From: XN24 sp047921395 | Lineage (GTDB): Bacteria > Pseudomonadota > Gammaproteobacteria > Steroidobacterales > XN24 | Direction: 5' to 3' | Assembly: GCA_047921395.1 (NCBI GenBank) | Contig: JBLRWH010000002.1 | Span: 50,928-114,927 of the forward strand | DNA length: 64,000 bases | Shown: positions 48,993 through 57,628 of the stretch, in pieces | How the letters are laid out: each line of letters begins with the position of its first letter | Position numbering within the stretch: the stretch's first letter is position 1 | Notes under the pieces: model-generated | Seen by the model: the letters and a program-made list of their open reading frames with translations, nothing else | Databases searched by the model: none | What the model was told of the DNA's origin: nothing | Made by a program: the position numbers and the translations under genes

Positions 48993-50060
48993 TCAGCGGT
49001 GGAATGCCGGGCTGAAGTCGACCACGGCCTCGATCATCGCGCCGGCGTGCTCCGGATGGATTTCCGGGTGAATGCCGTGGCCGAGGTTGAACACGTGTCC
49101 CGGGCCATGGCCGAAGCTCTCGAGCACCTGGCGGACCTCCTCGCGAATGATCTCCGGCGAGGCATACAGCACGGCCGGGTCGAGGTTGCCCTGCAGCGCC
49201 ACGCGCTCGCCGACCCGGGCCCGCGCATCGGCGAGATCAGTCGTCCAGTCCACGCCGAGCGCGTCGCAGCCAGTGTCTGCCATCGCCTCGAGCCACGGGC
49301 CGCCGCCCTTGGTGAACAGCACCACCGGCACCTTGCGGCCCTCAGCCTGGCGCGTGACGCCGTCGACGATGCGCTGCATGTACTCCAGCGAGAAGTGCAG
49401 GTAGGTCTTCGGCGTGAGGATGCTGCCCCAGGTGTCGAACACCATCACCGCCTGGGCGCCGGCGGCGACCTGGGCATTCAGGTAATCGATCGTGGTTTGC
49501 GTCACGCGCTCCAGCAGGCTGTGCAGCAGGGCCGGCTTGTCGTAGAGCATGCCCTTGATGCGGCTGAAGTTCTTGCTCGTGCCGCCCTCGACCATGTAGG
49601 TCGCCACGGTCCATGGGCTGCCGGAGAAGCCGATCAACGGCACGCGCCCGTCCAGTTCGCGCCGGATGAGGCGGACTGCATCCATGACGTATTTCAGCTC
49701 GTTTTCCGGGTCCGGGGACGCCAGCGCGGCGACGTCGGCGGTGCGCGCGATGGTGCGCTCGAAGCGCGGGCCCTCGCCGCCCTCGAAATACAAGCCGAGT
49801 CCCATGGCGTCCGGCACCGTCAGGATGTCGGAAAACAGGATCGCCGCGTCCAGCGGATAACGCGCGAGGGGCTGCAGCGTGACCTCGCAGGCCAGCTCCG
49901 GCGCCTTGCACAGCTGCATGAAGCTCCCGGCCCGGGCGCGCGTCGCGCGGTACTCGGGCAGGTAGCGCCCGGCCTGGCGCATCATCCAGACCGGCGTGCG
50001 GTCCACGGGCTGGCGGGACAGCGCCCGCAGGAAACGATCGTTCTTCAGCTCGACAGTCAT
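48993..50060 (-). CDS. hemE: Uroporphyrinogen decarboxylase
   Basis: Decarboxylates uroporphyrinogen III to coproporphyrinogen III in heme synthesis. The 355-residue length is typical. PVWMMRQAGRYLPEYR (about 23-38) is the N-terminal signature with the substrate-binding Arg residues; AILFSDILTVPDAMG contains the catalytic Asp; GFSGSPWTVATYMVEGG is the second signature, and LQGNLDPAVL and HVFNLGHGIHPE occur near the C-terminus. Its ATG overlaps the pyrF stop (ATGA). Confidence 0.97.
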   Translation of the reverse strand: MTVELKNDRFLRALSRQPVDRTPVWMMRQAGRYLPEYRATRARAGSFMQLCKAPELACEVTLQPLARYPLDAAILFSDILTVPDAMGLGLYFEGGEGPRFERTIARTADVAALASPDPENELKYVMDAVRLIRRELDGRVPLIGFSGSPWTVATYMVEGGTSKNFSRIKGMLYDKPALLHSLLERVTQTTIDYLNAQVAAGAQAVMVFDTWGSILTPKTYLHFSLEYMQRIVDGVTRQAEGRKVPVVLFTKGGGPWLEAMADTGCDALGVDWTTDLADARARVGERVALQGNLDPAVLYASPEIIREEVRQVLESFGHGPGHVFNLGHGIHPEIHPEHAGAMIEAVVDFSPAFHR

Positions 50061-50770
50061 GCGCCCACCGCCTTTGCAATGCTGGCCTGGATGGCTTCCG
50101 CGGCGGCCTTCGGGTCCTTCGCGTCCCGGATCGGCCGCCCCACTACAATGTAGTCCGCGCCCAGCGTGAACGCCTGGTCGACGGTGACGACGCGCTTCTG
50201 GTCGTCCTCCGGCCGGTTGTCCACCGGGCGGATCCCGGGCGTGATCACCAGCAGCCGCGCGTCGAGGTGTTCGCGCAGGCGCGCGGCCTCGAGGCCCGAG
50301 GAAATGACGCCGTCGCAGCCGGCCTCCAGCGCGCGCCGCGCGCGCGACAGCACCAGCTCGGGCACGTCGCAGGCGAAGCCCAGGTCCTCGAGGTCGCCGC
50401 GGTCCAGGCTGGTCAACGCGGTGACCGCGAGCACCTTGACGTCCTCGCGCGCGGCGACGGCCGCCTCCATGATGCCCTGGTTGCCGTGCACCGTGCAGAA
50501 GGTCACGCCACGGCCGTTGAGGCGCGCCACCGCGCGCGCCACCGTCGCGGGAACGTCGAAAAACTTCAGGTCGACGAAGACCTTCTTGCCCCGGCCCGCC
50601 AGCCAGTCGAGCAGCTCGAAATAGCCACCGGCCATGAGCAGCTCGAGGCCGAGCTTGTAGAAACGCACGGAGTCGTCGAGCTCCTGCACCAGCGCGCGCG
50701 CCTCGGCGGCGTCCGGCACGTCGAGCGCGAAGATGAGCCGCTCGTCGACGGGGATGTTCTTGGGGTTCAT
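50057..50770 (-). CDS. pyrF: Orotidine 5'-phosphate decarboxylase
   Basis: Final step of UMP synthesis. The 237-residue TIM barrel has FALDVPDA (about 14-21), FVDLKFFDVPATV with the catalytic Lys and Asp pair (about 65-77), TPGIRPVDNRPEDDQKRVVTV and YIVVGRPIRDAKDP for phosphate binding. A -10-like TAGAAT on the minus strand near 50800 may belong to its promoter. hemE follows with 4-base overlap, an unusual pairing functionally but common as a positional operon. Confidence 0.96.
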   Translation of the reverse strand: MNPKNIPVDERLIFALDVPDAAEARALVQELDDSVRFYKLGLELLMAGGYFELLDWLAGRGKKVFVDLKFFDVPATVARAVARLNGRGVTFCTVHGNQGIMEAAVAAREDVKVLAVTALTSLDRGDLEDLGFACDVPELVLSRARRALEAGCDGVISSGLEAARLREHLDARLLVITPGIRPVDNRPEDDQKRVVTVDQAFTLGADYIVVGRPIRDAKDPKAAAEAIQASIAKAVGA

Positions 50771-50874
50771 GGATGGCGTCCGGCCTGGGTCAAGCCCGTA
50801 ATTCTAGCATCCGCGGCGGCGTCGCCCGCGTCGGGGAAGGCCGCAATGCGGCGCCGGGCGTCGCCCGGTTCACC

Positions 50875-52029
50875 TCAGGTCCGGGCGCGCGGATCGAACA
50901 GCCGGCCGTGCTCCAGGATCGCGAAGCGGTCGGTCATCCCCGCGATATAGTCCGCGACCGCGCGAGCGCGCCCTGCCTCGCCGTGCGCGGCTTCCTTGCG
51001 CACCGCTTCGCGCGCGTGGTCCTCGGGGAGCAGGCGAGGCTCCTGCATGAAGGCGCCGAACAGGTCGCCGACGGTGCGCTGCGCCTTGGTCGTCATGCGG
51101 ATCACGCGGTTGTGGCGGTACAGCCGTTCACGCAGGAAACGCTTCAGCTCGGCGTGCGCGGCGCCGACCTCCGGGCTGAAACGGACCAGCCGCCGGCCCG
51201 CCTGGCGCACGGCCTCCGGCGAATCCGGGCGCTCGGCGTCGAGCTCGGCCTGCGAGGCGGCGACGAGATCCTCGACCACGCGCCCGATCATGCGGCGCAC
51301 GATCTCGTGCACGAGCCGCCGGCCGGACAAGGCCGGCCACCGCGCCCGGACCGCATCGTGCTGCTCCCGGAACAACGCCGCCTCGCGCAGTTCCTCCATG
51401 TCCAGCAACCCGGCGCGCAGGCCGTCGTCCACGTCGTGGTTGTTGTAGGCGATCTCGTCCGCAACGTTCGCGAGCTGTGCCTCGAGCCCCGGCTGGAGTC
51501 CCTCGAGAAAACGCCGGCCCACTTCGCCAAGCAGGCGCGCGTTACGGGCCGAGCAGTGCTTCAGGATGCCCTCGCGCGTCTCGAACATGAGGTTCAGGCC
51601 CTGGAATTCGGCGTACTTCTCTTCGAGTTCATCGACGACGCGGAGCGACTGCAGATTGTGCTCGAAGCCGCCGTAGTCGGCCATGCAGCGGTTCAACGCT
51701 TCCTGGCCGGCATGCCCGAAGGGCGTGTGGCCCAGGTCGTGGGCCAGGCAGATGGCCTCGGTCAGGTAGGTGTTCAAGCCGAGCGCGCCGGCAACGGTGC
51801 GCGCGATCTGCGCGACCTCGAGGGAATGCGTCAGGCGGGTCCGGTACAGGTCGCCCTCGTGATTCACGAACACCTGCGTCTTGTAGACGAGGCGCCGGAA
51901 CGCCGTCGAATGGATGATCCGGTCGCGGTCGCGGTGGTATTCGCCGCGATAGCGCGGCGGGGGTTCGGGGTGCTGCCGGCCGGACGAGCGGGATTCGCAC
52001 GTCGCCCAGGGCGCCAGCGGCTCGCTCAC
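50875..52029 (-). CDS. dgt: Deoxyguanosinetriphosphate triphosphohydrolase-like protein
   Basis: An HD-domain nucleotidase of 384 residues. DRIIHSTAFRRLVYKTQVF (about 36-54), RTRLTHSLEVAQIAR (His of the metal site), LAHDLGHTPFGHAGQ (HD motif plus downstream His) and VADEIAYNNHDVDDGL (final Asp) are all present. Enzymes of this group cleave dNTPs to nucleoside and triphosphate. The start is GTG 52029, overlapping the aroB stop (GTGA). Confidence 0.93.
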   Translation of the reverse strand: MSEPLAPWATCESRSSGRQHPEPPPRYRGEYHRDRDRIIHSTAFRRLVYKTQVFVNHEGDLYRTRLTHSLEVAQIARTVAGALGLNTYLTEAICLAHDLGHTPFGHAGQEALNRCMADYGGFEHNLQSLRVVDELEEKYAEFQGLNLMFETREGILKHCSARNARLLGEVGRRFLEGLQPGLEAQLANVADEIAYNNHDVDDGLRAGLLDMEELREAALFREQHDAVRARWPALSGRRLVHEIVRRMIGRVVEDLVAASQAELDAERPDSPEAVRQAGRRLVRFSPEVGAAHAELKRFLRERLYRHNRVIRMTTKAQRTVGDLFGAFMQEPRLLPEDHAREAVRKEAAHGEAGRARAVADYIAGMTDRFAILEHGRLFDPRART

Positions 52030-53105
52030 CTCCGGTCTGCCATCGCCAGCACCGCGTCCAGGTCGGCCTCCGGAATGTCCGCCCTGAGAATGCTCGAGCC
52101 CAGGCCGTCGGGCAGCACGAAGCGCAGGCGTCCGCCCGAGATCTTCTTGTCGACCATCATCAGGGTCTTCAGGTACGCGCCGCCCACCGGCGGCGGGCGA
52201 ATCGGCAGGCCGGCCGTCGTCAGCAGCGCCTCGAGACGCTCAACCACCTGCCGGTCCAGCAGGCCGAGCTGCACCGAGAGCTCCGCCGCCATCACCAGGC
52301 CCGCCGCGACCGCCTCGCCGTGCAGCCAGCCGCCGAAGGAAACCGCGGTCTCGATGGCGTGCCCGAACGTGTGGCCGAGGTTGAGCAGGGCGCGCCGGCC
52401 GCCCTCGCGCTCATCCTCGGCGACGACCGCGGCCTTCAGCGCGCAGCACCAGTAGACGACGCGCTCGATGGCTTCCGGGTCGCGATCCAGCACCGCATCC
52501 AGGTTGCCTTCCAGCCATTCGAACAGCCCCGCGTCCAGGCCCAGGCCGTATTTGACGACCTCCCCGAGTCCCGCGCAGTACTCCTTCCGGCCGAGCGTGC
52601 CGAGCGTGGCGGTGTCCACGATCACGGCGTTCGGCTGGTGGAAGGCGCCGACGAGATTTTTCCCGGCGGCAATGTTGACGGCCGTCTTGCCGCCGACCGC
52701 AGCGTCCACCTGCGCGAGCAGCGTCGTCGGCAGCTGGACGAAACCGATGCCGCGCTGCCAGCAGGCCGCGGCGAACCCCGCCACGTCGCCGACCACCCCG
52801 CCGCCGAGCGCCACGATCGTCGCGTCGCGGTGGAAATGCTGCTCCGCGAGAATGTCGAAGATCCCGGCGAGGGTGTCCAGCGTCTTGTGTTCTTCGCCGT
52901 CGGGCAGCACGTGGACCGCGACCTCGCGGTCGGCGAGCGCCATGCGCAAGGTCTTCAGCCACAACGGGCCGACGATCTCGTTGGTGACGACGAGCACCTG
53001 GCGCCCGTCCAGGTAGTGCGTCAGCACCTCGGACCGGCCAAGCAGGCCACGCCCGATAACCACCGGGTAGGACCTCTCTCCGAGCGGCACATTCAGCGCA
53101 TGCAT
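52026..53105 (-). CDS. aroB: 3-dehydroquinate synthase
   Basis: Second enzyme of the shikimate pathway, NAD- and metal-dependent. The 359-residue protein has LPDGEEHKTLDTL (about 67-79), VALGGGVVGDVAGFAAACWQRG (about 97-118, NAD loop), PTTLLAQVDAAVGGKTAVN, and the metal His residues in LNLGHTFGHAIE and LHGEAVAAGL. It is between aroK (8-base gap) and dgt (4-base overlap), in the conserved aroK-aroB order downstream of the pil genes. Confidence 0.97.
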   Translation of the reverse strand: MHALNVPLGERSYPVVIGRGLLGRSEVLTHYLDGRQVLVVTNEIVGPLWLKTLRMALADREVAVHVLPDGEEHKTLDTLAGIFDILAEQHFHRDATIVALGGGVVGDVAGFAAACWQRGIGFVQLPTTLLAQVDAAVGGKTAVNIAAGKNLVGAFHQPNAVIVDTATLGTLGRKEYCAGLGEVVKYGLGLDAGLFEWLEGNLDAVLDRDPEAIERVVYWCCALKAAVVAEDEREGGRRALLNLGHTFGHAIETAVSFGGWLHGEAVAAGLVMAAELSVQLGLLDRQVVERLEALLTTAGLPIRPPPVGGAYLKTLMMVDKKISGGRLRFVLPDGLGSSILRADIPEADLDAVLAMADRR

Positions 53106-53113
53106 TCCTGGCC

Positions 53114-53641
53114 TCAGTTACCCTCGTGCAACTCCGCGAGCCATCGGCGGATTTCCTGTGCGACCTCCCGCACCATCCGGCCGTCGGTGCTGACGGTGAG
53201 CCGGGCGAGATCACGATATATGGGGCCCCGCGCCTGCATCAGCTCGGCCAGGCGCGCGCCGGGATTCGGTGTATCGAGCAGCGGACGGTCGTTCGAGAGC
53301 CGCGTCCGTTCGAGCTGCTGGTCCACCGAGGCGTCAAGGTAGACGACCAGGCCCCGCGATGCCAGCATTTCGCGATTTTCCGGGTCGAGCACTGCGCCGC
53401 CCCCGGTCGCCAGCACGATCCCCTCGAGGGCCGTGAGCGCGTCGATGACCTCGTGCTCGCGGCGGCGGAAGCCGGCCTCGCCTTCCTTCTCGAAGATGAA
53501 CGGGATATCGACCCCGGTGCGCGCCTCGATCTCGGCATCACTGTCGTGGAAGTCACGCTTGAGCATGCGGGCCAGCTGCCTTCCGACCGCGCTCTTGCCC
53601 GCACCCATGGGCCCGATGAGGAATATGTTCGGAACCGTCAT
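53114..53641 (-). CDS. aroK: Shikimate kinase
   Basis: Phosphorylates shikimate with ATP. The 175-residue protein has the P-loop GPMGAGKS (10-17), DSDAEIEARTG (shikimate-binding Asp), FRRREHEVI, ATGGGAVL (about 78-85) and a lid with RPLLDT. ATG 53641 (MTVPNIFLIG) gives the standard N-terminus after GCAGGGA. It follows pilQ after 75 bases containing a palindrome. Confidence 0.96.
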   Translation of the reverse strand: MTVPNIFLIGPMGAGKSAVGRQLARMLKRDFHDSDAEIEARTGVDIPFIFEKEGEAGFRRREHEVIDALTALEGIVLATGGGAVLDPENREMLASRGLVVYLDASVDQQLERTRLSNDRPLLDTPNPGARLAELMQARGPIYRDLARLTVSTDGRMVREVAQEIRRWLAELHEGN

Positions 53642-53665
53642 TGTTCCCTGCCGCAAATCTCATAG

Positions 53666-53693
53666 GGTTGGGCCGGCTTGCGCCGGCCCAACC
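53666..53693. repeat. GGCCGG palindrome between pilQ and aroK
   Basis: GGTTGGGCCGG (53666-53676) and CCGGCCCAACC (53683-53693) form a perfect 11-bp stem with loop CTTGCG. Palindromes of this sequence type occur as dispersed elements in many proteobacteria. There is no U-run, so it may act as a processing or stability element inside the pil-aro operon. Confidence 0.65.
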
Positions 53694-53716
53694 ACCCGTC
53701 CGAAGAGCCCCCGGAC

Positions 53717-55918
53717 TCAGTAGATGTTGCTGCCCTCGCGCAGGATCTTGGGAGTCACGAAGATCAGCAGCTCGCGCTTGTTTGACTGCGTGCTGGTCCG
53801 CTTGAACAGCCTCCCCAGCCCGGGAATGTCGCCCAGGAACGGCACCTTGTCCTCGGAGTCCCGCCGCTCGGTCTCGAAGATGCCCCCGAGCACGACGGTC
53901 TCGCCGTCGTTCACGAGGACCTGGGTGATCACCTTGCGGGTGTCGATGCTCGGCACGACGCCGCCGGTCGCGCTGGGCAGCGACTGCCCCACCGTGTCCT
54001 GGGTGACCTCGAGGTCCATGATAATCCGGTCATCCGGCGTGATCTGCGGGGTGACGGTCAGGCTGAGCACTGCCTTCTTGAACTGCGTGGCCGTGGCGCC
54101 GCTCGCCGCCGCCTCCTGGAACGGAATCTCCACGCCCTGCTCGATGACCGCCTGCTTCTGGTTCGCCGTGACCACGCGCGGGCTCGAGACGATCTCGCCC
54201 CGACCCTCGGCCTGCGCGGCCGCGATCTCGACATCAATCAGCGTGTCCTGCCCCAGGATCGCGAGGCCGATACTGCCGGCCGGGTTGGAGATCGGGAGAT
54301 TGACGTTATAGCGGTCCAGCTGGTTGGGCACGATCACCGGCCGCGCCGCGCCGGCGGCGTCCGCCGCGATGATCGTATTGGTGCTCTGGTTCGTGCCGCT
54401 GACCGAGACCAGGCCATCCAGGCCGCGATCGGTGAGATAGGTGACGCCCATGCGCACGCCGAGGTCGCGGCTGAAGTCATCGTTGGCCACCACGATCCGC
54501 GACTCGATCAGCACCTGCCGTACCGGGATATCGAGGGCCGCCACCAGGCGACGGATGTCGGCGATCCGCTCCGCCGTGTCGTAGATCAGCAGCGTGTTGG
54601 TGCGCTCGTCGATGCTCACCCGGCCACGCTCCGACAGGAGCGAGCCTTCGCCGCCACCCTTGCTCATCAGGCCCGCGAGATCGGATGCCTTGGCGTAATT
54701 GACCTGCAGGAACTCGGCGCGCAGCGGCGCCAGCTGCTGGATATCCTGCTTGGACTCCAGCTCCTGGCGTTCGCGCGCGGCGATCTCCGCGGCCGGTGCG
54801 ACCAGGATCACATTGCCGACCTGGCGCATCGCGAGACCCTTGGTGGTCAGGATGATGTCCATCGCCTGGTCCCAGGGCACGCTGTTGAGCCGCAGGGTGA
54901 CGTTGCCGCCCACCGTGTCGCTCACGACGACATTCAGGCCGCTGGTCTCCGCAAGGAGCTGCAACACGGCCCGGACCTCGATGTCCTGGAAGTTCAGGGT
55001 GATGCGCTGGCCACTGTATTCCTTGCGCTCGTCGAAGGCACCGAACTGGGTCGGGTCCTGCTTCTCGACGGGCCGGAATTCGATGGTGAAGGTGTCGTCC
55101 GCCTGGTAGGCAAGCTTTTCATAGTCGCCGGTCGCGTTGATGACCAGGCGCGAGCCGCCGGGGAAGCGGACGCTGTCTACCGTTTGCACCGGCGTCGCGA
55201 AATCGAGCACGTCCAGGCGACGTAGCAAGGCGTCGGGCAGGGAGGCGTCACGGAAGTCCACGACCGTCCTGTCGGCTTGATCGCGAACATCCACGGCGAT
55301 GGCCGGATCGCTCAGGGTCACGATGACCCGGCCCGCGCCATCGGCGCCACGGCGGAAATCGACCGCGTTGATCTTGCCCGAGACCGCCGTAGCGGCATCG
55401 CTCGATGCCACGGAGGCCTGGCCGAACACGCTGCCGCGCTCCGTCGCGACCGTCGCTCCCGCGCTGCCGAGCGTCACGGTGATCTGGTCGCCTTCGACGG
55501 TGGTTTCGTAGGGCACCATCAGGTCGAGATTCAGCACGACGCGCGTGCGGCCCTGGGCTTCGGCCAGCATGACCGTGTCCAGCACGCCGCGCTTGACGTC
55601 CCTGCGCCGCTCGGCGATGCCCAAGCGGGTGCCGGGCAGGTCGAGCGAGATGCGGGCGGGGTTGTCGATCGTGAATGACAGCGGCTCGGGCGCCGGGCCG
55701 CTGGTGGTCATCACCAGCACCACCCGATTGCCGGGGAGGGTGTTGACCTGCAGATCCGTCAGCTGCAGACCCTCTTGGGCAGCGGCCATCCCTGACCACC
55801 AAAGAAGGGGCAGCGCCGCCAGTGCCCACCAAGCACGCCGCGACCTCGCCGGGGCTGCGTCCATCCTGTTGCTCCGCCTGTGATCGCGCATCATTACTAA
55901 GTTCTCCACGAGATTCAT
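53717..55918 (-). CDS. pilQ: Type IV pilus secretin
   Basis: Outer-membrane channel through which the pilus passes. The 733-residue protein has a signal region (ALAALPLLWWSGMAAAQ, about 31-47), two AMIN-type domains (about 50-150 and 180-285), a secretin N0/TonB-like short domain (about 305-370: RITLNFQDIEVRAVLQLLAETSGLNVVVSD), N1 (NTLLIYDTAERIADIRRLVAALD) and the secretin core ending GGIFETERRDSEDKVPFLGDIPGLGRLFKR. The start overlaps the pilP stop (ATGA). It is last of pilMNOPQ. Confidence 0.97.
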   Translation of the reverse strand: MNLVENLVMMRDHRRSNRMDAAPARSRRAWWALAALPLLWWSGMAAAQEGLQLTDLQVNTLPGNRVVLVMTTSGPAPEPLSFTIDNPARISLDLPGTRLGIAERRRDVKRGVLDTVMLAEAQGRTRVVLNLDLMVPYETTVEGDQITVTLGSAGATVATERGSVFGQASVASSDAATAVSGKINAVDFRRGADGAGRVIVTLSDPAIAVDVRDQADRTVVDFRDASLPDALLRRLDVLDFATPVQTVDSVRFPGGSRLVINATGDYEKLAYQADDTFTIEFRPVEKQDPTQFGAFDERKEYSGQRITLNFQDIEVRAVLQLLAETSGLNVVVSDTVGGNVTLRLNSVPWDQAMDIILTTKGLAMRQVGNVILVAPAAEIAARERQELESKQDIQQLAPLRAEFLQVNYAKASDLAGLMSKGGGEGSLLSERGRVSIDERTNTLLIYDTAERIADIRRLVAALDIPVRQVLIESRIVVANDDFSRDLGVRMGVTYLTDRGLDGLVSVSGTNQSTNTIIAADAAGAARPVIVPNQLDRYNVNLPISNPAGSIGLAILGQDTLIDVEIAAAQAEGRGEIVSSPRVVTANQKQAVIEQGVEIPFQEAAASGATATQFKKAVLSLTVTPQITPDDRIIMDLEVTQDTVGQSLPSATGGVVPSIDTRKVITQVLVNDGETVVLGGIFETERRDSEDKVPFLGDIPGLGRLFKRTSTQSNKRELLIFVTPKILREGSNIY

Positions 55919-56433
55919 GTCTCACCCAGGCCGATCGAGGCCGCACGTTCGGTGTATCCCCCGAGGCCGTCTGGAATGATCTCCAGCAGCTGGATCGCGG
56001 AATCGGTGATGGAAATGATTCGGCCGTCGTTCTGGCCCAGGTAATTGCCGACGATGACCCGGTGGATGAGCCGGTCGGAGGCCTGCACGAGACCGTACAG
56101 CCGCCCGTCCATGTTGAGCGTACCCACCATCCTCAGCGTATCGAGCGGGAAACCTTCCAGGTATTCGCGCTTGCGGTCCGCGTCCGGCCGCACGCCGTTG
56201 TCGGACCTGCTGGCCGCTGGCGAGTCCGGCACGAACGGCGACCGGGTGTCGCCTGCCTCGTACGCGAACGTCTCGTAAAGGGTGATCTCCGGCAGCGGCT
56301 CGATCAGCCCGCCGGGGCGCGCCTTGACCTCGGCGATGTACGCCTCGAGATCCGACATCCCGCGCGAGCACCCTGCGGTCAGCAGGACGGCGGCGGCCAG
56401 GAGGAAAATCAGCTTTCGGCAGGGTCCTGTCAT
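55915..56433 (-). CDS. pilP: Type IV pilus lipoprotein PilP
   Basis: A 172-residue inner-membrane lipoprotein: signal KLIFLLAAAVLLTAGC with acylated Cys at 22, a disordered linker (about 60-85), and a C-terminal beta domain (LRMVGTLNMDGRLYGLVQASDRLIHRVIVGNYLGQNDGRI) that contacts the PilQ N0 domain in known systems. It overlaps pilO and pilQ by 4 bases at each end. Confidence 0.95.
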   Translation of the reverse strand: MTGPCRKLIFLLAAAVLLTAGCSRGMSDLEAYIAEVKARPGGLIEPLPEITLYETFAYEAGDTRSPFVPDSPAASRSDNGVRPDADRKREYLEGFPLDTLRMVGTLNMDGRLYGLVQASDRLIHRVIVGNYLGQNDGRIISITDSAIQLLEIIPDGLGGYTERAASIGLGET

Positions 56434-57044
56434 TGGTCCCCATCCTCGAGATATCGGTAGGTCTTCGCGGTCAGGTCCATGACCAGTCTTCCCCCTGGGG
56501 CGTTGTCTCCCGGGCGTTGCTGCTCCGGCCTCAGGACGATGTCGTGCAGCGTCACGATCCGGGGCAGCGCGACAACGCCGCTCACGAAATTGCCGAGCTC
56601 ATGATATGTGCCGACCACCTGCATCCGGATCGGCAGCTCGCTGTAGGCTTCGCGACTGACCTCGGCGAGCGGCTGGAACAGGCGTTCCTCCAGGCCCGCG
56701 GCGAGCCCGGTCTGCGAGATGTCGACCAGCAGGCTCGGCACCTCGGTCTCGCCCGGCAGCTGGCGCAGCATCGCGCCGAAGGTCTGCTCGACTTCTGCGA
56801 GCTGGTCCTTGTAGGCATCGAGATTGGCGGCCAGCTTCTGGCGGCTCTCGAACGTCGCGCGCAGGTCCTGTTCCTGCTGCTGGACCTGCTCCAGCTGCGG
56901 GATCATGTTGCGCCAGACGAAATAGTAGGTTCCGCCGACCGCGACGAGCGTGAAAATGAGTCCGACGGCCACCGCGCGGAACACGAACGGCCAGCGTCCA
57001 ACGTCCTTGGTGTCCAGGGTGCGGAGCTGCTCCAGGACGTTCAT
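56430..57044 (-). CDS. pilO: Type IV pilus alignment protein PilO
   Basis: A 204-residue bitopic protein: one membrane helix (AVAVGLIFTLVAVGGTYYFVW, about 25-45), a coiled coil (LEQVQQQEQDLRATFESRQKLAANLDAYKDQL, about 52-83) and a ferredoxin-like periplasmic domain (MQVVGTYHELGNFVSGVVALPRIVTLHDIVL). It pairs with PilN. ATGA overlaps join it to pilN and pilP. Confidence 0.95.
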   Translation of the reverse strand: MNVLEQLRTLDTKDVGRWPFVFRAVAVGLIFTLVAVGGTYYFVWRNMIPQLEQVQQQEQDLRATFESRQKLAANLDAYKDQLAEVEQTFGAMLRQLPGETEVPSLLVDISQTGLAAGLEERLFQPLAEVSREAYSELPIRMQVVGTYHELGNFVSGVVALPRIVTLHDIVLRPEQQRPGDNAPGGRLVMDLTAKTYRYLEDGDQ

Positions 57045-57628
57045 AGCTGCTCCTCCTGCTCGTCGGCGATGCCGACCTGGCGCGCCGCGAGAGTAAACTC
57101 GGCGCGCCGTCCCGGGCCGCGCGCGGCGGCACCGCGCTGGCTCTGGCCGGACTGGACGACCTGCAGCCGCGGGTCGGCCAGCGTCGGCGAAGACGCGATG
57201 TTGCGCATCAGCGAGGAGACGCGGGTGCTGGACTCCGAGATGCCCTTGAAGAGCAGGTTCCGCCCGTTCTGGGTGAGCTCGGTGAGATAGACCCCCTCCG
57301 GCATGATCTCGGCCACCTGGTCGAACAGGAACACGACCTCGGGCCGGGCCCGCTGCAGGTCATCGATCGCGGCCATGCGGGCCAATAAGCGTTCCTTGCG
57401 CGCCCTCAGGTTGCGAATTTCCTGGATCTGCTCGTCGAGCACGGCGATTTCCTGCTGGAGGCGCTGGTTGCGGGCATTCTGGTAGTCGATCCGGCCCTGG
57501 ATGCCGCTGTGGACCAGCCACATGATCAGCCCGCCGAACAGGACGGCCAGCAGAGAGGCGACCGCGAAGTTCTTCTGGCGCTCCTTGCGCTGCGCGGCGC
57601 GCCAGGGCAATAGATTGATACGAGGCAT
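57041..57628 (-). CDS. pilN: Type IV pilus alignment protein PilN
   Basis: A 195-residue protein starting MPRINLLPWRAAQRKERQ; INLLPWR is the conserved cytoplasmic segment that binds PilM. A membrane helix (about 22-45) is followed by a coiled coil (NQRLQQEIAVLDEQIQEIRNLRARKERLL) and a ferredoxin-like domain. Its start overlaps the pilM stop (TGATG). Confidence 0.95.
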   Translation of the reverse strand: MPRINLLPWRAAQRKERQKNFAVASLLAVLFGGLIMWLVHSGIQGRIDYQNARNQRLQQEIAVLDEQIQEIRNLRARKERLLARMAAIDDLQRARPEVVFLFDQVAEIMPEGVYLTELTQNGRNLLFKGISESSTRVSSLMRNIASSPTLADPRLQVVQSGQSQRGAAARGPGRRAEFTLAARQVGIADEQEEQL

